Source: Rhodanobacter thiooxydans (GTDB lineage Bacteria > Pseudomonadota > Gammaproteobacteria > Xanthomonadales > Rhodanobacteraceae). Taken from it: a stretch of 64,000 nucleotides of DNA. The stretch covers positions 2,232,001-2,296,000 of the forward strand of contig NZ_CP127409.1 of NCBI RefSeq assembly GCF_030291135.1. Direction: 5' to 3'. Made by a program: the position numbers and the translations under genes. The notes beneath the pieces were generated by a model that saw only the letters and a program-made list of their open reading frames with translations, searched no databases and was not told the DNA's origin. How positions within the stretch are numbered: the stretch's first letter is position 1; each line of letters starts with the position of its first letter. This document shows, piece after piece, positions 25,946-34,514 of the stretch.

Positions 25946-26395
25946 TTACTTGTCGCCGACCACGATCACCTTGACGGTGGTGTGGACGTCGGCATGCAGG
26001 TGCAGCGCCACGTCGTACTCGCCGGTGTTGCGCAGCGGACCCTCGCCCAGGATCACCTCGCCCTTGTGCACGGCGTGACCGACAGCGGCCAGGGCTTCGG
26101 CGATATCGCGCGGGCCGACCGAGCCGAACAGCTTGCCTTCCGCACTGGCGTGCGCGGAGATGGTGACCGACGCATCAGCCAGCTTGACCTTGCGTGCCTC
26201 GGCATCGGCCAGCGCCGTGTTGGCCTTCGCCTCGTACTCGGCGCGACGCCGCTCGAACGCAGCCAGATTGGCGGCGTTGACGCGCACGGCCTTGCCCTGC
26301 GGCAGGAGGAAATTGCGGCCATAGCCGGGCTTCACGACGACCTTGTCGCCGAGCGTGCCCAGACCGCGGACTTTCTGCAGAAGAATGAGTTCCAT
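25946..26395 (-). CDS. rplI: 50S ribosomal protein L9
   Basis: A 149-residue L9 with the signature start Met-Glu-Leu-Ile-Leu-Leu-Gln-Lys-Val and the N-terminal RNA-binding block [10 protein letters not shown], joined by a long helix to the C-terminal domain (Leu-Phe-Gly-Ser-Val). L9 helps reading-frame maintenance. Third gene of the rpsF operon, 137 bases after rpsR. Confidence 0.97.
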   Translation of the reverse strand: MELILLQKVRGLGTLGDKVVVKPGYGRNFLLPQGKAVRVNAANLAAFERRRAEYEAKANTALADAEARKVKLADASVTISAHASAEGKLFGSVGPRDIAEALAAVGHAVHKGEVILGEGPLRNTGEYDVALHLHADVHTTVKVIVVGDK

Positions 26396-26532
26396 GATGC
26401 TTCCTTTTCGTTAGCGCCGGTGTGGCCCGACGCAGCCAGAGGACGGTTGTCCGAAGGTTTTAGCTGAAAAGCCAAGCCCGGCCTTGGCCGGGCGAGACAC
26501 TGACCGCAGCACGGGGCCGCGGCCAGTCACGA

Positions 26533-26763
26533 TCAGACGTCGTGGTTGTCGGTGTACGGCAGCAGCGACAGGAAGCGCGCGCGCTTGATCGCGGTCGCCA
26601 ACTGGCGCTGGTAGCGCGCCTTGGTGCCAGTGATGCGGCTCGGCACGATCTTGCCGTTCTCGGTGACGTACTGGCGCAGGGTGTTGAGATCCTTGTAGTC
26701 GATCTCCTTCACGTCTTCGGCAGTGAAGCGGCAGAACTTGCGGCGGCGGAAAAACTTGGACAT
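26533..26763 (-). CDS. rpsR: 30S ribosomal protein S18
   Basis: A 76-residue S18. It starts [13 protein letters not shown] and has the family block [19 protein letters not shown]. It forms a heterodimer with S6, encoded 14 bases upstream. Confidence 0.97.
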   Translation of the reverse strand: MSKFFRRRKFCRFTAEDVKEIDYKDLNTLRQYVTENGKIVPSRITGTKARYQRQLATAIKRARFLSLLPYTDNHDV

Positions 26764-26777
26764 GGCTGTGCTCCTGA

Positions 26778-27206
26778 TCAGTCGTCGCTGTCGCGATCGT
26801 TGTCGCGGTCGTCACGACCGCCGCGGCCTTCGCCATCACCCTCGTCGTCGCGACGACGGGTGGACTTGGCATCATCCTTTTCCTTCGACTTCAGGATGAA
26901 GGACGGCTCGGTGTCGGCTTCGTCACGACGGACCACCAGATGGCGCAGCACCGCGTCGTTGAAGCGGAAGCCCGACTCCAGCTCGTTCAGCGCACTCTGG
27001 CTGACTTCGATGTTGAGCAGCACGTAGTGTGCCTTGGCCAGGTTGACGATCGGGTACGCCAGCTGACGGCGGCCCCAGTCTTCCAGACGGTGGATCTTGC
27101 CGCCGTCGGTCTCGATCAGCGCCTTGTAGCGCTCGAGCATCGCGGGGACCTGCTCGCTCTGGTCCGGATGGACCATGAACACAACTTCGTAATGACGCAG
27201 GGTCAT
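26778..27206 (-). CDS. rpsF: 30S ribosomal protein S6
   Basis: A 142-residue S6 with the core [11 protein letters not shown] and Arg-Arg-Gln-Leu-Ala-Tyr-Pro-Ile. The last 40 residues form a long charged tail ending Asp-Asn-Asp-Arg-Asp-Ser-Asp-Asp. In E. coli the tail is extended with glutamates by RimK; here it already encodes an acidic and basic mix. Start at Met-Thr-Leu-Arg-His-Tyr, with AAGGAG upstream. Confidence 0.97.
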   Translation of the reverse strand: MTLRHYEVVFMVHPDQSEQVPAMLERYKALIETDGGKIHRLEDWGRRQLAYPIVNLAKAHYVLLNIEVSQSALNELESGFRFNDAVLRHLVVRRDEADTEPSFILKSKEKDDAKSTRRRDDEGDGEGRGGRDDRDNDRDSDD

Positions 27207-27310
27207 TGTGGGTTGACTCCTTGTGGATGCGGCCTTGCGGCCTCGCAGCCTCCCGCCGATGCGGTGAGGCAAGTGTCCTGTCGGCCCCGGTTGGTGCGGA
27301 CAGAAGCGGA

Positions 27311-27340
27311 ATTGTACGGCGCCGGCGAAGGTCGGCGCAA
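27311..27340 (-). promoter_or_regulatory. Likely promoter of the rpsF-rpsR-rplI operon
   Basis: On the minus strand, TTGCGC (27340-27335) is followed after 18 bases by TACAAT (27316-27311). A leader of about 100 bases precedes rpsF and contains a GCGGCCTTGCGGCC hairpin. Ribosomal operon leaders often bind S6:S18, but I could not confirm that motif here. Confidence 0.5.
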
Positions 27341-27441
27341 GTCATTGATGAAACAGGGGCCCGGCAAGGCGGGCGACGGCCTCCCGGGCCTGCCTCGGGA
27401 TCGCCCTTCCCGCCTGCCAGCGAATGCCCTGCCGGCCCAGC

Positions 27442-27768
27442 TCAGCTGACCGTGAAACTCTCGCCACAGCCGCAGGCGCCGGTGGCGTTCGGGTTGTGGA
27501 ACACGAAGCTGGCATTCAGGCCCTGCCGCTGGAAGTCGATCACGGTGCCGTCGACCAGCGCGAGGCTCTTGTCATCGACGATCAATGGCAAACCGTCCAC
27601 CTCGACCACCCGATCGCCCTCACCCATCACCTCGGCCAGGTCCACCACATAGGCGAAGCCGGAGCAGCCGGTGCGCTTGACGCCGAAGCGCACGCCGGCG
27701 GCGGTCGGGGTGGACGCCAGGAAGTGGCGCATGCGCTCGTTGGCGGCGGAAGTGATGGTGATGCTCAT
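27442..27768 (-). CDS. iscA: IscA/HesB-type iron-sulfur carrier protein
   Basis: A 108-residue A-type Fe-S carrier. The three conserved cysteines are in Arg-Thr-Gly-Cys-Ser-Gly-Phe-Ala-Tyr near residue 37 and the C-terminal [15 protein letters not shown] and [12 protein letters not shown] favour the IscA branch over ErpA. It is isolated from isc or suf genes. Start at Met-Ser-Ile-Thr-Ile-Thr-Ser. Confidence 0.88.
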   Translation of the reverse strand: MSITITSAANERMRHFLASTPTAAGVRFGVKRTGCSGFAYVVDLAEVMGEGDRVVEVDGLPLIVDDKSLALVDGTVIDFQRQGLNASFVFHNPNATGACGCGESFTVS

Positions 27769-27918
27769 GACGGCAGATCGAACCTCGGAGATGACCCGGA
27801 AAGTCGCAGCACGGGCGGCAGCTACATTATCATGATGGTTTGCTCCCATGCGCTGGCGCGCAGGGAACACTCATCCATTACACGTCCAGATGCGGCGTGG
27901 CAGCAGGAGTTTCAACCG

Positions 27919-29334
27919 ATGGCCGTGGTCAGTCCGACGCTATGCAGCGTGAAGCAGGCTCTTTCCGGCAAGCTCGACGCCGGCAGCACGGTGACGGTAC
28001 GTGGCTGGGTGCGCACGCGCCGCGATTCCAAGGCCGGCCTGTCCTTCGTCAACGTCACCGACGGCTCCTGCTTCGATCCGATCCAGGCCGTGGTACCAGC
28101 CACCCTGGGCAACTACGAAAGCGAAGTGAAGCACCTCACCGCCGGTGCCGGTGTGGTCGTCAGCGGCACCCTGGTGGCCTCGCAGGGCAAGGGCCAGGCG
28201 TTCGAGATCCAGGCGAACGAGGTGATCGTCACCGGCCTGGTCGACGACCCGGAAACCTACCCGATCCAGCCCAAGCAGCACTCGATGGAATTCCTGCGCG
28301 AGGTCGCCCACCTGCGCCCGCGCACCAACCTGTTCGGCGCGATCACCCGGGTGCGCCACACCATGATGACGGCGATCCACCGCCATCTCACCGAACAGGG
28401 TTTCTTCTGGATCAACACCCCGATCATCACCACCTCCGACGCCGAGGGCGCGGGCGACATGTTCCGCCTGTCCACGCTGGACCTGGCCAACCTGCCGCGC
28501 CTGCCCGACGGCAAGATCGACTTCCGCAAGGATTTCTTCGGCCGCGAGGCGTTCCTCACCGTGTCCGGCCAGCTCAACGTCGAGGCGTACGCGCTGGCGA
28601 TGAGCAAGGTCTACACCTTCGGCCCGACCTTCCGCGCCGAGAACTCCAACACGCCACGCCACCTGGCCGAGTTCTGGATGGTCGAGCCGGAGATTGCGTT
28701 CGCCGACCTGGCCGCCGATGCGGACTGTGCCGAAGCGTTCCTCAAGGCGATCTTCAAGGCCGTGCTGGACGAACGCCCCGACGACATGGCGTTCTTTGCC
28801 GAACGCGTGCAACCGGACGCGATCACCCGCATGGAGGCGTTCATCGCCAAGCCCTTTGAGCGCATCGACTACACCGACGCGATCGAGATCCTGAAGAAGT
28901 CCGGTGAGAAGTTCGAATACCCGGTGGCCTGGGGCATCGACCTGCAGACCGAGCACGAACGCTACCTGGCCGAGAAACATATCGGCCGCCCGGTGGTCGT
29001 GATGAACTACCCCGAGGCGATCAAGGCGTTCTACATGCGTCTGAACGATGACGAGAAGACCGTTGCGGCGATGGACGTGCTGGCGCCGGGCATCGGCGAG
29101 ATCATCGGTGGCAGCCAGCGCGAGGAGCGGCTGGACTACCTCGACCGCCGCATGGTCCAGTTCGGCCTCGACCCTGCCGCCTATGGCTGGTACCGCGACC
29201 TGCGCCGTTATGGCACGGTGCCGCATGCCGGCTTCGGCCTCGGCTTCGAACGGCTGCTGGTCTACATCTGCGGCCTGTCCAACATCCGCGACGCCATCCC
29301 CTATCCCCGTGCCGCCGGAACGGCCGAATTCTGA
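27919..29334 (+). CDS. asnS: Asparaginyl-tRNA synthetase
   Basis: A 471-residue class IIb synthetase. The OB-fold anticodon domain (residues 10-110) has [10 protein letters not shown]. Motif 2 is [11 protein letters not shown] near residue 240, and motif 3 is Gly-Phe-Gly-Leu-Gly-Phe-Glu-Arg-Leu. The AsnRS-specific stretch Pro-Ile-Gln-Pro-Lys-Gln-His-Ser is present. GGAG lies 9 bases before the ATG. A gene for direct tRNA-Asn charging implies that transamidation is not the only route. Confidence 0.97.
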   Translation: MAVVSPTLCSVKQALSGKLDAGSTVTVRGWVRTRRDSKAGLSFVNVTDGSCFDPIQAVVPATLGNYESEVKHLTAGAGVVVSGTLVASQGKGQAFEIQANEVIVTGLVDDPETYPIQPKQHSMEFLREVAHLRPRTNLFGAITRVRHTMMTAIHRHLTEQGFFWINTPIITTSDAEGAGDMFRLSTLDLANLPRLPDGKIDFRKDFFGREAFLTVSGQLNVEAYALAMSKVYTFGPTFRAENSNTPRHLAEFWMVEPEIAFADLAADADCAEAFLKAIFKAVLDERPDDMAFFAERVQPDAITRMEAFIAKPFERIDYTDAIEILKKSGEKFEYPVAWGIDLQTEHERYLAEKHIGRPVVVMNYPEAIKAFYMRLNDDEKTVAAMDVLAPGIGEIIGGSQREERLDYLDRRMVQFGLDPAAYGWYRDLRRYGTVPHAGFGLGFERLLVYICGLSNIRDAIPYPRAAGTAEF

Positions 29335-29348
29335 GCAATCCAACTGCC

Positions 29349-30173
29349 ATGTCGCTTCGACTCCCTGTCATCGCCGCCGTACTGGCCTTCGCCGCCCTGC
29401 TGGGCGGCTGCCATAACGCCAAGGCCTTGCTGCCGCCGAACCTGCGCCCGCCGTCGGAAAACACCGGCGACGCGCTGAAGCTCGCCCAGTTGCAGCTGAT
29501 GCAGGCCTCGCCGTGCTGCAGCAGCTTCGCCGACTTCTCCTATCGCAGCATGCTGCCGTGGCAACCGGAGAAGTTCGTACTGGGCAGCGGCAGCATGGTC
29601 GCCAACCTCAACGGCACGCAAAGCTACTTCCTCGCCTTCCGCCTGCCGACCGGCGTGAAACTGCCGTACAAGGTCGCCATGAAGTCGGAATTGAACGGTC
29701 GCTGGCTGCACGCCAGCTACCTGTTCGCGCCTACCATCGTGCTGCTGGACGAGGGTTTCCAGCCGATCCGTTCCGAGGATATCGGGCTGTGTGAGCACAT
29801 GGGCTGGGGTGACGAGACCACCGGTGCCTTCGGCAGCCTGAGCATCGACAGCGCACAGGCGCACTACCTGCTGGTCTACAGCTCGGCCGAACAACAGTCG
29901 GGCAAGACCTACTGGGAGCAGTCGCCAGCCTCGTTCTCCAGCTCCAGCGCAGCATCCCTGAAGATGAATTCCGCCGGCAGCTTCAGCATCCCGCACGGCC
30001 CGGACGGCACACTGTGGGTCGGCATGATGAACAAGACCTACGAGAAGGCGCTCGGCAACGCGATCTGCAAGAAGGCCGCGAAGGGCGATGGCGTGCTGAA
30101 CACCCTGCGCACCGCACTGCCGCTGCCCTGGAGCAGCGGTAACGGTGGCAAGACCGGCCACAGCCCGCCATGA
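29349..30173 (+). CDS. MalM-family lipoprotein
   Basis: A 274-residue protein with a lipoprotein signal (Ala-Ala-Leu-Leu-Gly-Gly-Cys, Cys about residue 22). A MalM-like start of the mature part follows: Ala-Ser-Pro-Cys-Cys-Ser-Ser-Phe-Ala-Asp-Phe near residue 60, and a beta-rich domain with Pro-Thr-Ile-Val-Leu-Leu-Asp-Glu. MalM is a periplasmic protein of unknown function in the maltose operon; no sugar genes are here. It follows asnS by 14 bases and overlaps the next gene by ATGA. Confidence 0.7.
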   Translation: MSLRLPVIAAVLAFAALLGGCHNAKALLPPNLRPPSENTGDALKLAQLQLMQASPCCSSFADFSYRSMLPWQPEKFVLGSGSMVANLNGTQSYFLAFRLPTGVKLPYKVAMKSELNGRWLHASYLFAPTIVLLDEGFQPIRSEDIGLCEHMGWGDETTGAFGSLSIDSAQAHYLLVYSSAEQQSGKTYWEQSPASFSSSSAASLKMNSAGSFSIPHGPDGTLWVGMMNKTYEKALGNAICKKAAKGDGVLNTLRTALPLPWSSGNGGKTGHSPP

Positions 30174-30484
30174 TCGCCCTCTATCTTGCGCTGCTGGCGA
30201 GCGGCGTCAGCCTGTTCGTGCTGTCGTACGTGGCGCCGTTCCGGGTTGCCGCGCTGCTGCGCAGCCGTTATCCGCAACATTGGCAGACCATCGCCACAGC
30301 CGCGCAAGGCCGGCTTTCCGGATTCCGCATCTGGGTCAGCATGCAGCAGGTGCTGCGCTCTCCAGCGCTACCTGCACTGGGCGATCCGGCGATCGACCGC
30401 TGGCGTCTGGTCTGGCGTTACAGCCAGTGGCTGGGCTGGCTGTGCTGGCTCGCCGCGCTGGCGATGCGGCTGTGGCTGCACTGA
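30170..30484 (+). CDS. Small inner membrane protein (UspB-like)
   Basis: A 104-residue protein with hydrophobic segments at both ends (residues 3-25 and 85-102) around a basic central region. The pattern Pro-Ala-Leu ... Gly-Asp-Pro-Ala-Ile-Asp-Arg-Trp and overall layout recall E. coli UspB, but similarity is faint and function is unassigned. The ATG overlaps the stop of the MalM-like gene. Confidence 0.65.
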   Translation: MIALYLALLASGVSLFVLSYVAPFRVAALLRSRYPQHWQTIATAAQGRLSGFRIWVSMQQVLRSPALPALGDPAIDRWRLVWRYSQWLGWLCWLAALAMRLWLH

Positions 30485-30494
30485 GGGAACAAGC

Positions 30495-31286
30495 ATGCAA
30501 CTGGATCTGGGTGGACGTCACGCGCTGGTCTGCGGCGCCTCGCAAGGCATCGGCCGCGCCTGCGCGATCGAGCTGGCCGAGCTTGGCGCCAGCGTCACCC
30601 TGCTGGCGCGCTCGGCCGACAAGCTCAGGGACGTCGCCGAAAGCCTGCCACGCATGCATTCCGGGCAGCGGCACGACTGGCGCTGCGTCGACATGCTGGA
30701 CACCGCCGGCCTGCGGGCAACCGCGGCCGGGATCGCCGCCGATGCTGCAGTACACATCCTGATCAATAACACCGGCGGCCCGCCGGGCGGCCCCGCCTAC
30801 AGCGCGGAACCGGAAGCGTACGAAACGGCGTTCCGCCAGCATCTGCTGGCCGGCCAGGTCCTGCTGCAGGCGCTGCTTCCCGGCATGCGCGCCAGCGGCT
30901 ACGGTCGCCTCGTCAACGTGATCTCCACCTCGGTGAAGGAGCCGATCGCCGGCTTGGGCGTATCCAATACCGTGCGCGCCGCCGTCGCCGGCTGGGCCAA
31001 GACCCTGTCCGCCGAACTGGCCGCCGACGGCATCACCGTCAACAACGTGCTGCCGGGCTACACCCGCACCCAGCGCCTCGACGGGTTGCTCGCCGCGCAG
31101 GCCGCCGCCAGCGGACGCAACGAGGACGCGATCGCCCAGGCCATGCTCGCCTCGGTGCCGGCCCGCCGCTTCGGCGAAGCCGGCGAAGTGGCCGCAGTGA
31201 TCGCGTTCCTGTGCACGCCCGCCGCCGCCTACGTCAACGGCGTCAGCATCGCGGTGGATGGCGGCCGCACCCGCGCGTTGAGCTGA
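30495..31286 (+). CDS. SDR-family protein with altered catalytic Tyr/Lys
   Basis: A 263-residue Rossmann protein. The nucleotide-binding motif Gly-Ala-Ser-Gln-Gly-Ile-Gly-Arg is at residues 14-21, Ile-Asn-Asn-Thr-Gly-Gly-Pro near 90, the Ser motif Val-Ile-Ser-Thr-Ser near 140, and a C-terminal Asn-Gly-Val-Ser-Ile-Ala-Val-Asp-Gly-Gly. The YxxxK pair that defines active classical SDRs is replaced by Ser-Asn-Thr-Val-Arg, so the usual proton relay is gone. This substitution is seen in a subfamily of SDRs annotated as 3-oxoacyl-ACP reductases. It precedes the muconic-semialdehyde dehydrogenase, so may belong to that pathway. Start has GAGGGAAC upstream. Confidence 0.85.
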   Translation: MQLDLGGRHALVCGASQGIGRACAIELAELGASVTLLARSADKLRDVAESLPRMHSGQRHDWRCVDMLDTAGLRATAAGIAADAAVHILINNTGGPPGGPAYSAEPEAYETAFRQHLLAGQVLLQALLPGMRASGYGRLVNVISTSVKEPIAGLGVSNTVRAAVAGWAKTLSAELAADGITVNNVLPGYTRTQRLDGLLAAQAAASGRNEDAIAQAMLASVPARRFGEAGEVAAVIAFLCTPAAAYVNGVSIAVDGGRTRALS

Positions 31287-31360
31287 GCCGCTCGTCCCGC
31301 ACCTGCCGCATACGCCGGCGTCCGGTGCAATTGCGGCACGCTGGTTTTAAGCTTGCACGG

Positions 31361-32839
31361 ATGCCTACCCCGCGCCTAGCCAACCTGATCGACGGCCACC
31401 TGCTGGCGCCGCAACACGATGCATGGCTGGAAGTGCACGAGCCGGCCACCGGCCGGGTGTTCACTCATTGCCCCGACTCCGATGCAACGGATGTCGCCGC
31501 CGCGGTCGCTGCCGCCCACCGCGCCACGCCCGGCTGGGCCGGCACGCCGATCGAGCAACGCGCACGCCTGCTGCAGCGACTGGCCGACCTGGTCGAGGCG
31601 CGACTGGAGGAGTTCGCGGCACTGGAATCGCGCGACAGCGGCAAGCCGCTGGGTCTCGCGCGCCGGCTCGACATCCCGCGTGCGGTCAGCAACCTGCGTT
31701 ACTTCGCCGCCGCGATCCTCGGCTGGGGCAGCGAGTCGCACGCGATGGAAGCCGGCGCCACCGGCACCGGCGCGATCAACTACACCTTGCGTCAGCCACT
31801 CGGCGTGGTCGGCTGCATCAGCCCGTGGAACCTGCCGCTGTACCTGTTCACCTGGAAGATCGCGCCCGCCCTGGCCGCCGGCAACACGGTGGTGGCCAAG
31901 CCGTCGGAAGTGACGCCGTGCACCGCCGCCTTGCTCGGCGAATTGAGCATCGAGGCAGGCTTTCCGCCCGGCGTGCTGAACATCGTGCAGGGCCGCGGCC
32001 CCGACGTGGGCCAGGCGATCGTGGAGCATCCCGAGGTCAAGGCGATCTCCTTCACCGGCAGCACCGCCACCGGCGCGCGCATCGCCAGCACGGCTGCGGC
32101 ACAGTTCAAGAAAGTCTCGCTGGAGATGGGCGGCAAGAATCCGGCGATCGTGTTCGCCGACGCCGATCTTTCCGACGCGAACCTGGACACCATCGTGCGC
32201 TCGGGCTTCGCCAACCAGGGCGAAATCTGCCTGTGCGGTTCGCGCCTGCTGGTGCAGCGCTCGATCTACGAAACCTTTCGCGAACGCTACCTGGCGCGCG
32301 TGCAGGCGCTGCGCGTGGGCGACCCGCACGACGCCAGCAGCGATCTCGGCGCGATGGTCTCGCAGACGCACTACGCCAAGGTGCTCGGCTGCATCGAACA
32401 GGCCCGCGCCGAGGGTGGCCACGTGCTGTGCGGCGGCGAAGCGATCCAGTTGACCGGCCGCTGCGCCAAGGGCTGGTTCATCGCGCCGACCGTGATCGAA
32501 GGGTTGCCGTCCGCGGCGCAGACCAACCAGCAGGAAATTTTCGGGCCGGTAGTCTGCCTGATTCCGTTCGAGGACGAAGCAGAGGCACTGGCGATCGCCA
32601 ACGACAGCCGCTACGGACTGGCCGCCTCGCTGTGGACGCAGGACCTCGCCCGCGCGCACCGGCTCGCCGGCCGGCTCGAATTCGGCATCGTGTGGATCAA
32701 TTGCTGGCTGCTGCGCGACCTGCGCACGCCGTTCGGCGGCGTCAAGCAGTCCGGGCTCGGCCGCGAAGGCGGCAACGAGGCGCTGCACTTCTTCACCGAG
32801 CCAAAAAACATCTGCATCGCCTACGCCCCTACACCGTAG
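31361..32839 (+). CDS. 2-aminomuconic/2-hydroxymuconic semialdehyde dehydrogenase type aldehyde dehydrogenase
   Basis: A 492-residue ALDH. It has Pro-Trp-Asn-Leu-Pro-Leu near residue 155, the cofactor loop Phe-Thr-Gly-Ser-Thr-Ala-Thr-Gly, the general base in Leu-Glu-Met-Gly-Gly-Lys-Asn-Pro and the catalytic cysteine in Gly-Glu-Ile-Cys-Leu-Cys near 288. The Gln-Gly-Glu-Ile-Cys-Leu-Cys-Gly-Ser and Trp-Leu-Leu-Arg-Asp-Leu-Arg-Thr-Pro-Phe-Gly-Gly pattern is that of the muconic-semialdehyde group. With the RidA deaminase 0.7 kb downstream it fits conversion of 2-aminomuconate semialdehyde to 2-aminomuconate in 3-hydroxyanthranilate breakdown. Ring-cleavage genes are not in the window. Confidence 0.88.
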   Translation: MPTPRLANLIDGHLLAPQHDAWLEVHEPATGRVFTHCPDSDATDVAAAVAAAHRATPGWAGTPIEQRARLLQRLADLVEARLEEFAALESRDSGKPLGLARRLDIPRAVSNLRYFAAAILGWGSESHAMEAGATGTGAINYTLRQPLGVVGCISPWNLPLYLFTWKIAPALAAGNTVVAKPSEVTPCTAALLGELSIEAGFPPGVLNIVQGRGPDVGQAIVEHPEVKAISFTGSTATGARIASTAAAQFKKVSLEMGGKNPAIVFADADLSDANLDTIVRSGFANQGEICLCGSRLLVQRSIYETFRERYLARVQALRVGDPHDASSDLGAMVSQTHYAKVLGCIEQARAEGGHVLCGGEAIQLTGRCAKGWFIAPTVIEGLPSAAQTNQQEIFGPVVCLIPFEDEAEALAIANDSRYGLAASLWTQDLARAHRLAGRLEFGIVWINCWLLRDLRTPFGGVKQSGLGREGGNEALHFFTEPKNICIAYAPTP

Positions 32840-32879
32840 CGCGCTGCGCCGCTTGCCCATCCGAGGACCTGGAATTTCG

Positions 32880-33545
32880 ATGAACTCACTGAAAGATCTG
32901 CTTGCCAACAACCGGCGCTGGGCTGCCCAAGTCACTGCGCAGGACCCGACCTTTTTCGAGCAACTCTCGCAGCAGCAGGCGCCGCGCTACCTGTGGATCG
33001 GCTGCTCGGATTCGCGCGTGCCGGCCACCCAGATCGTCGACCTGCCGCCGGGCGAGATCTTCGTGCATCGCAACGTCGCCAACGTGGTGGTGCACACCGA
33101 CCTCAACGCGCTCAGCACCATCCAGTTCGCGGTCGACGTGCTGCAGGTGAAGCACATCCTGGTAGTGGGCCATTACGGCTGCGGCGGCGTCGGCGCGGTG
33201 CTGAAGGAAAGCCGCCTGGGCCTGATCGACAACTGGCTGCGGCACATCACCGACATCGCCATGAAGCACGCCGACAAGCTCGATCCGGCACAGTCGTTCG
33301 CGATGCGCCACGCCCACCTGTGCGAACTGAACGCGCTGGAGCAGGCGCTCAACGTGTGCCACACCACGGTGGTGCGCGAGGCGTGGGAGCGCGGCCAGCA
33401 GCTGGCCGTGCACGCATGGATCTACGGGCTGGACGATGGCCACATCCACGACCTGGGCCTGGACGTGCGCAGCCGCGAGCAATTGCCCGAGGCCTACCAC
33501 CAGGCGATAACCCAGCTCACCCGTCGCTGGGAAGGCGCGGAGTGA
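32880..33545 (+). CDS. can: Beta-class carbonic anhydrase
   Basis: A 221-residue enzyme interconverting CO2 and bicarbonate. The zinc ligands are in Gly-Cys-Ser-Asp-Ser-Arg-Val-Pro near residue 42 and Gly-His-Tyr-Gly-Cys-Gly-Gly near residue 98. The Ser-Asp-Ser-Arg dyad is intact, and Phe-Val-His-Arg-Asn-Val-Ala-Asn is conserved. It lies between two putative aminomuconate-pathway genes, overlapping the second by GTGA. It may serve general bicarbonate supply or deal with CO2 released in that pathway. Confidence 0.95.
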   Translation: MNSLKDLLANNRRWAAQVTAQDPTFFEQLSQQQAPRYLWIGCSDSRVPATQIVDLPPGEIFVHRNVANVVVHTDLNALSTIQFAVDVLQVKHILVVGHYGCGGVGAVLKESRLGLIDNWLRHITDIAMKHADKLDPAQSFAMRHAHLCELNALEQALNVCHTTVVREAWERGQQLAVHAWIYGLDDGHIHDLGLDVRSREQLPEAYHQAITQLTRRWEGAE

Positions 33546-33973
33546 GCAGCGACAGCATCCGCACTGACACCGCCCCCGCGCCGGTCGGCGCCTATCCGCA
33601 CGCGCGACGTGTCGGCAACCTGCTGTTCCTGTCCGGCGTGGGCCCGCGCCAGCCCGGCAGCAACGCGATCCCCGGCAACGTGCATGACGTGGATGGGCGA
33701 CTGGTCGGCTACGACATCGAGGCGCAATGCCGGCAGGTGTTTGCCAACGTGCGCGCGGTGCTCGAAGCCAGCGGCGCACACTGGGAGGACCTGGTCGACG
33801 TCACCGTGTTCCTCACCGACATGCAGCGCGACTTCGCCACCTACAACCGCCTCTACGCCGAACACTTCGCAGGCGTCGACGCCTGCCGCACCACGCTGGG
33901 CATCAGCGCGCTGCCCACGCCGATCGCGATCGAGCTGAAGTGCATCGCGGCTTGGCCGACGTCGTCGCGCTGA
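33542..33973 (+). CDS. RidA/YjgF family protein, probable 2-aminomuconate deaminase
   Basis: A 143-residue RidA-fold protein from a GTG start that overlaps the carbonic anhydrase stop (GTGA). The family features are Ala-Pro-Val-Gly-Ala-Tyr-Pro-His-Ala, Leu-Phe-Leu-Ser-Gly-Val-Gly-Pro-Arg-Gln-Pro and the C-terminal Pro-Ile-Ala-Ile-Glu-Leu-Lys-Cys. The long Asn-Val-His-Asp-Val-Asp-Gly insert resembles NbaF/AmnD-type 2-aminomuconate deaminases, in keeping with the semialdehyde dehydrogenase nearby. General imine deaminase activity is the alternative. Confidence 0.85.
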   Translation: MSSDSIRTDTAPAPVGAYPHARRVGNLLFLSGVGPRQPGSNAIPGNVHDVDGRLVGYDIEAQCRQVFANVRAVLEASGAHWEDLVDVTVFLTDMQRDFATYNRLYAEHFAGVDACRTTLGISALPTPIAIELKCIAAWPTSSR

Positions 33974-34011
33974 GTCCCTGGAGCGGCGCGCAGACAAAAA
34001 ACGCGCACATG

Positions 34012-34041
34012 AAAAACCCCGCCGGACTGTGTCCGGCGGGG
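34012..34041 (-). terminator. Rho-independent terminator of the His/Lys-rich peptide gene
   Basis: A perfect 11-base stem (34017-34027 and 34031-34041, loop TGT) is followed by TTTTT on the minus strand, 21 bases past the stop of the gene at 34063. It also stands 38 bases after the RidA gene on the plus strand, without a T-run in that direction. Confidence 0.85.
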
Positions 34042-34062
34042 CCTCGATCCACTACGACACGA

Positions 34063-34326
34063 TCAACCCGCCGTCGACGCCGCCGCCGGCGCTGCTTCTG
34101 CAGCAGCCGCCTTCTTGTGGCTCTTGTGATGATGGGACTTGTGGTGCGACTTGTGGTGCATGGTTGTCTTCGGCGCAGTGTCCGCCGCCGCCGCGGGAGC
34201 CGCAGCCGGGGCTGCCTGCGCCGCAGGAGCGGCCGCCTGCGATGCAGGGGCAGCCTGGGCCAACACGGAACCGGAAAGCACAACGCCAGCCACAAGCAGG
34301 GAAGCGATCAGAAGTTTACGCATCAT
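34063..34326 (-). CDS. Exported Ala-rich protein with His/Lys-rich cluster
   Basis: An 87-residue predicted exported protein. A signal peptide ends Val-Leu-Ala-Gln-Ala near residue 24. An Ala/Pro/Gln stretch follows (25-50), then a cluster with repeated His-His-Lys-Ser-His units (residues 56-72) and an Ala-rich tail. The His-rich cluster could bind metals such as Ni, Cu or Zn, or polyanions; that is inference from composition. A strong terminator follows. No family is recognised. Confidence 0.75.
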   Translation of the reverse strand: MMRKLLIASLLVAGVVLSGSVLAQAAPASQAAAPAAQAAPAAAPAAAADTAPKTTMHHKSHHKSHHHKSHKKAAAAEAAPAAASTAG

Positions 34327-34514
34327 GATGTCGAGCCTCGGACGATTAAGGTATCGCGAACCCGGCCGGAACCCGGCAACTCGGGTGGCGCGACAAACCG
34401 ACGATGCGACGGTAAAGGCATACCAAAGCTGAACGGAACGCGCGGCTTCCTGCCCGATGCACGCAGCGGATCTTGACTTTCACCGCATCCGATCGAAATC
34501 GCATTTACTTGCGA

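Noticed and set aside
27207..27310. Possible S6:S18-binding autoregulatory motif in the rpsF leader
   Set aside because: A GC-rich hairpin is present, but I could not identify the conserved bulged CCG arrangement with confidence.
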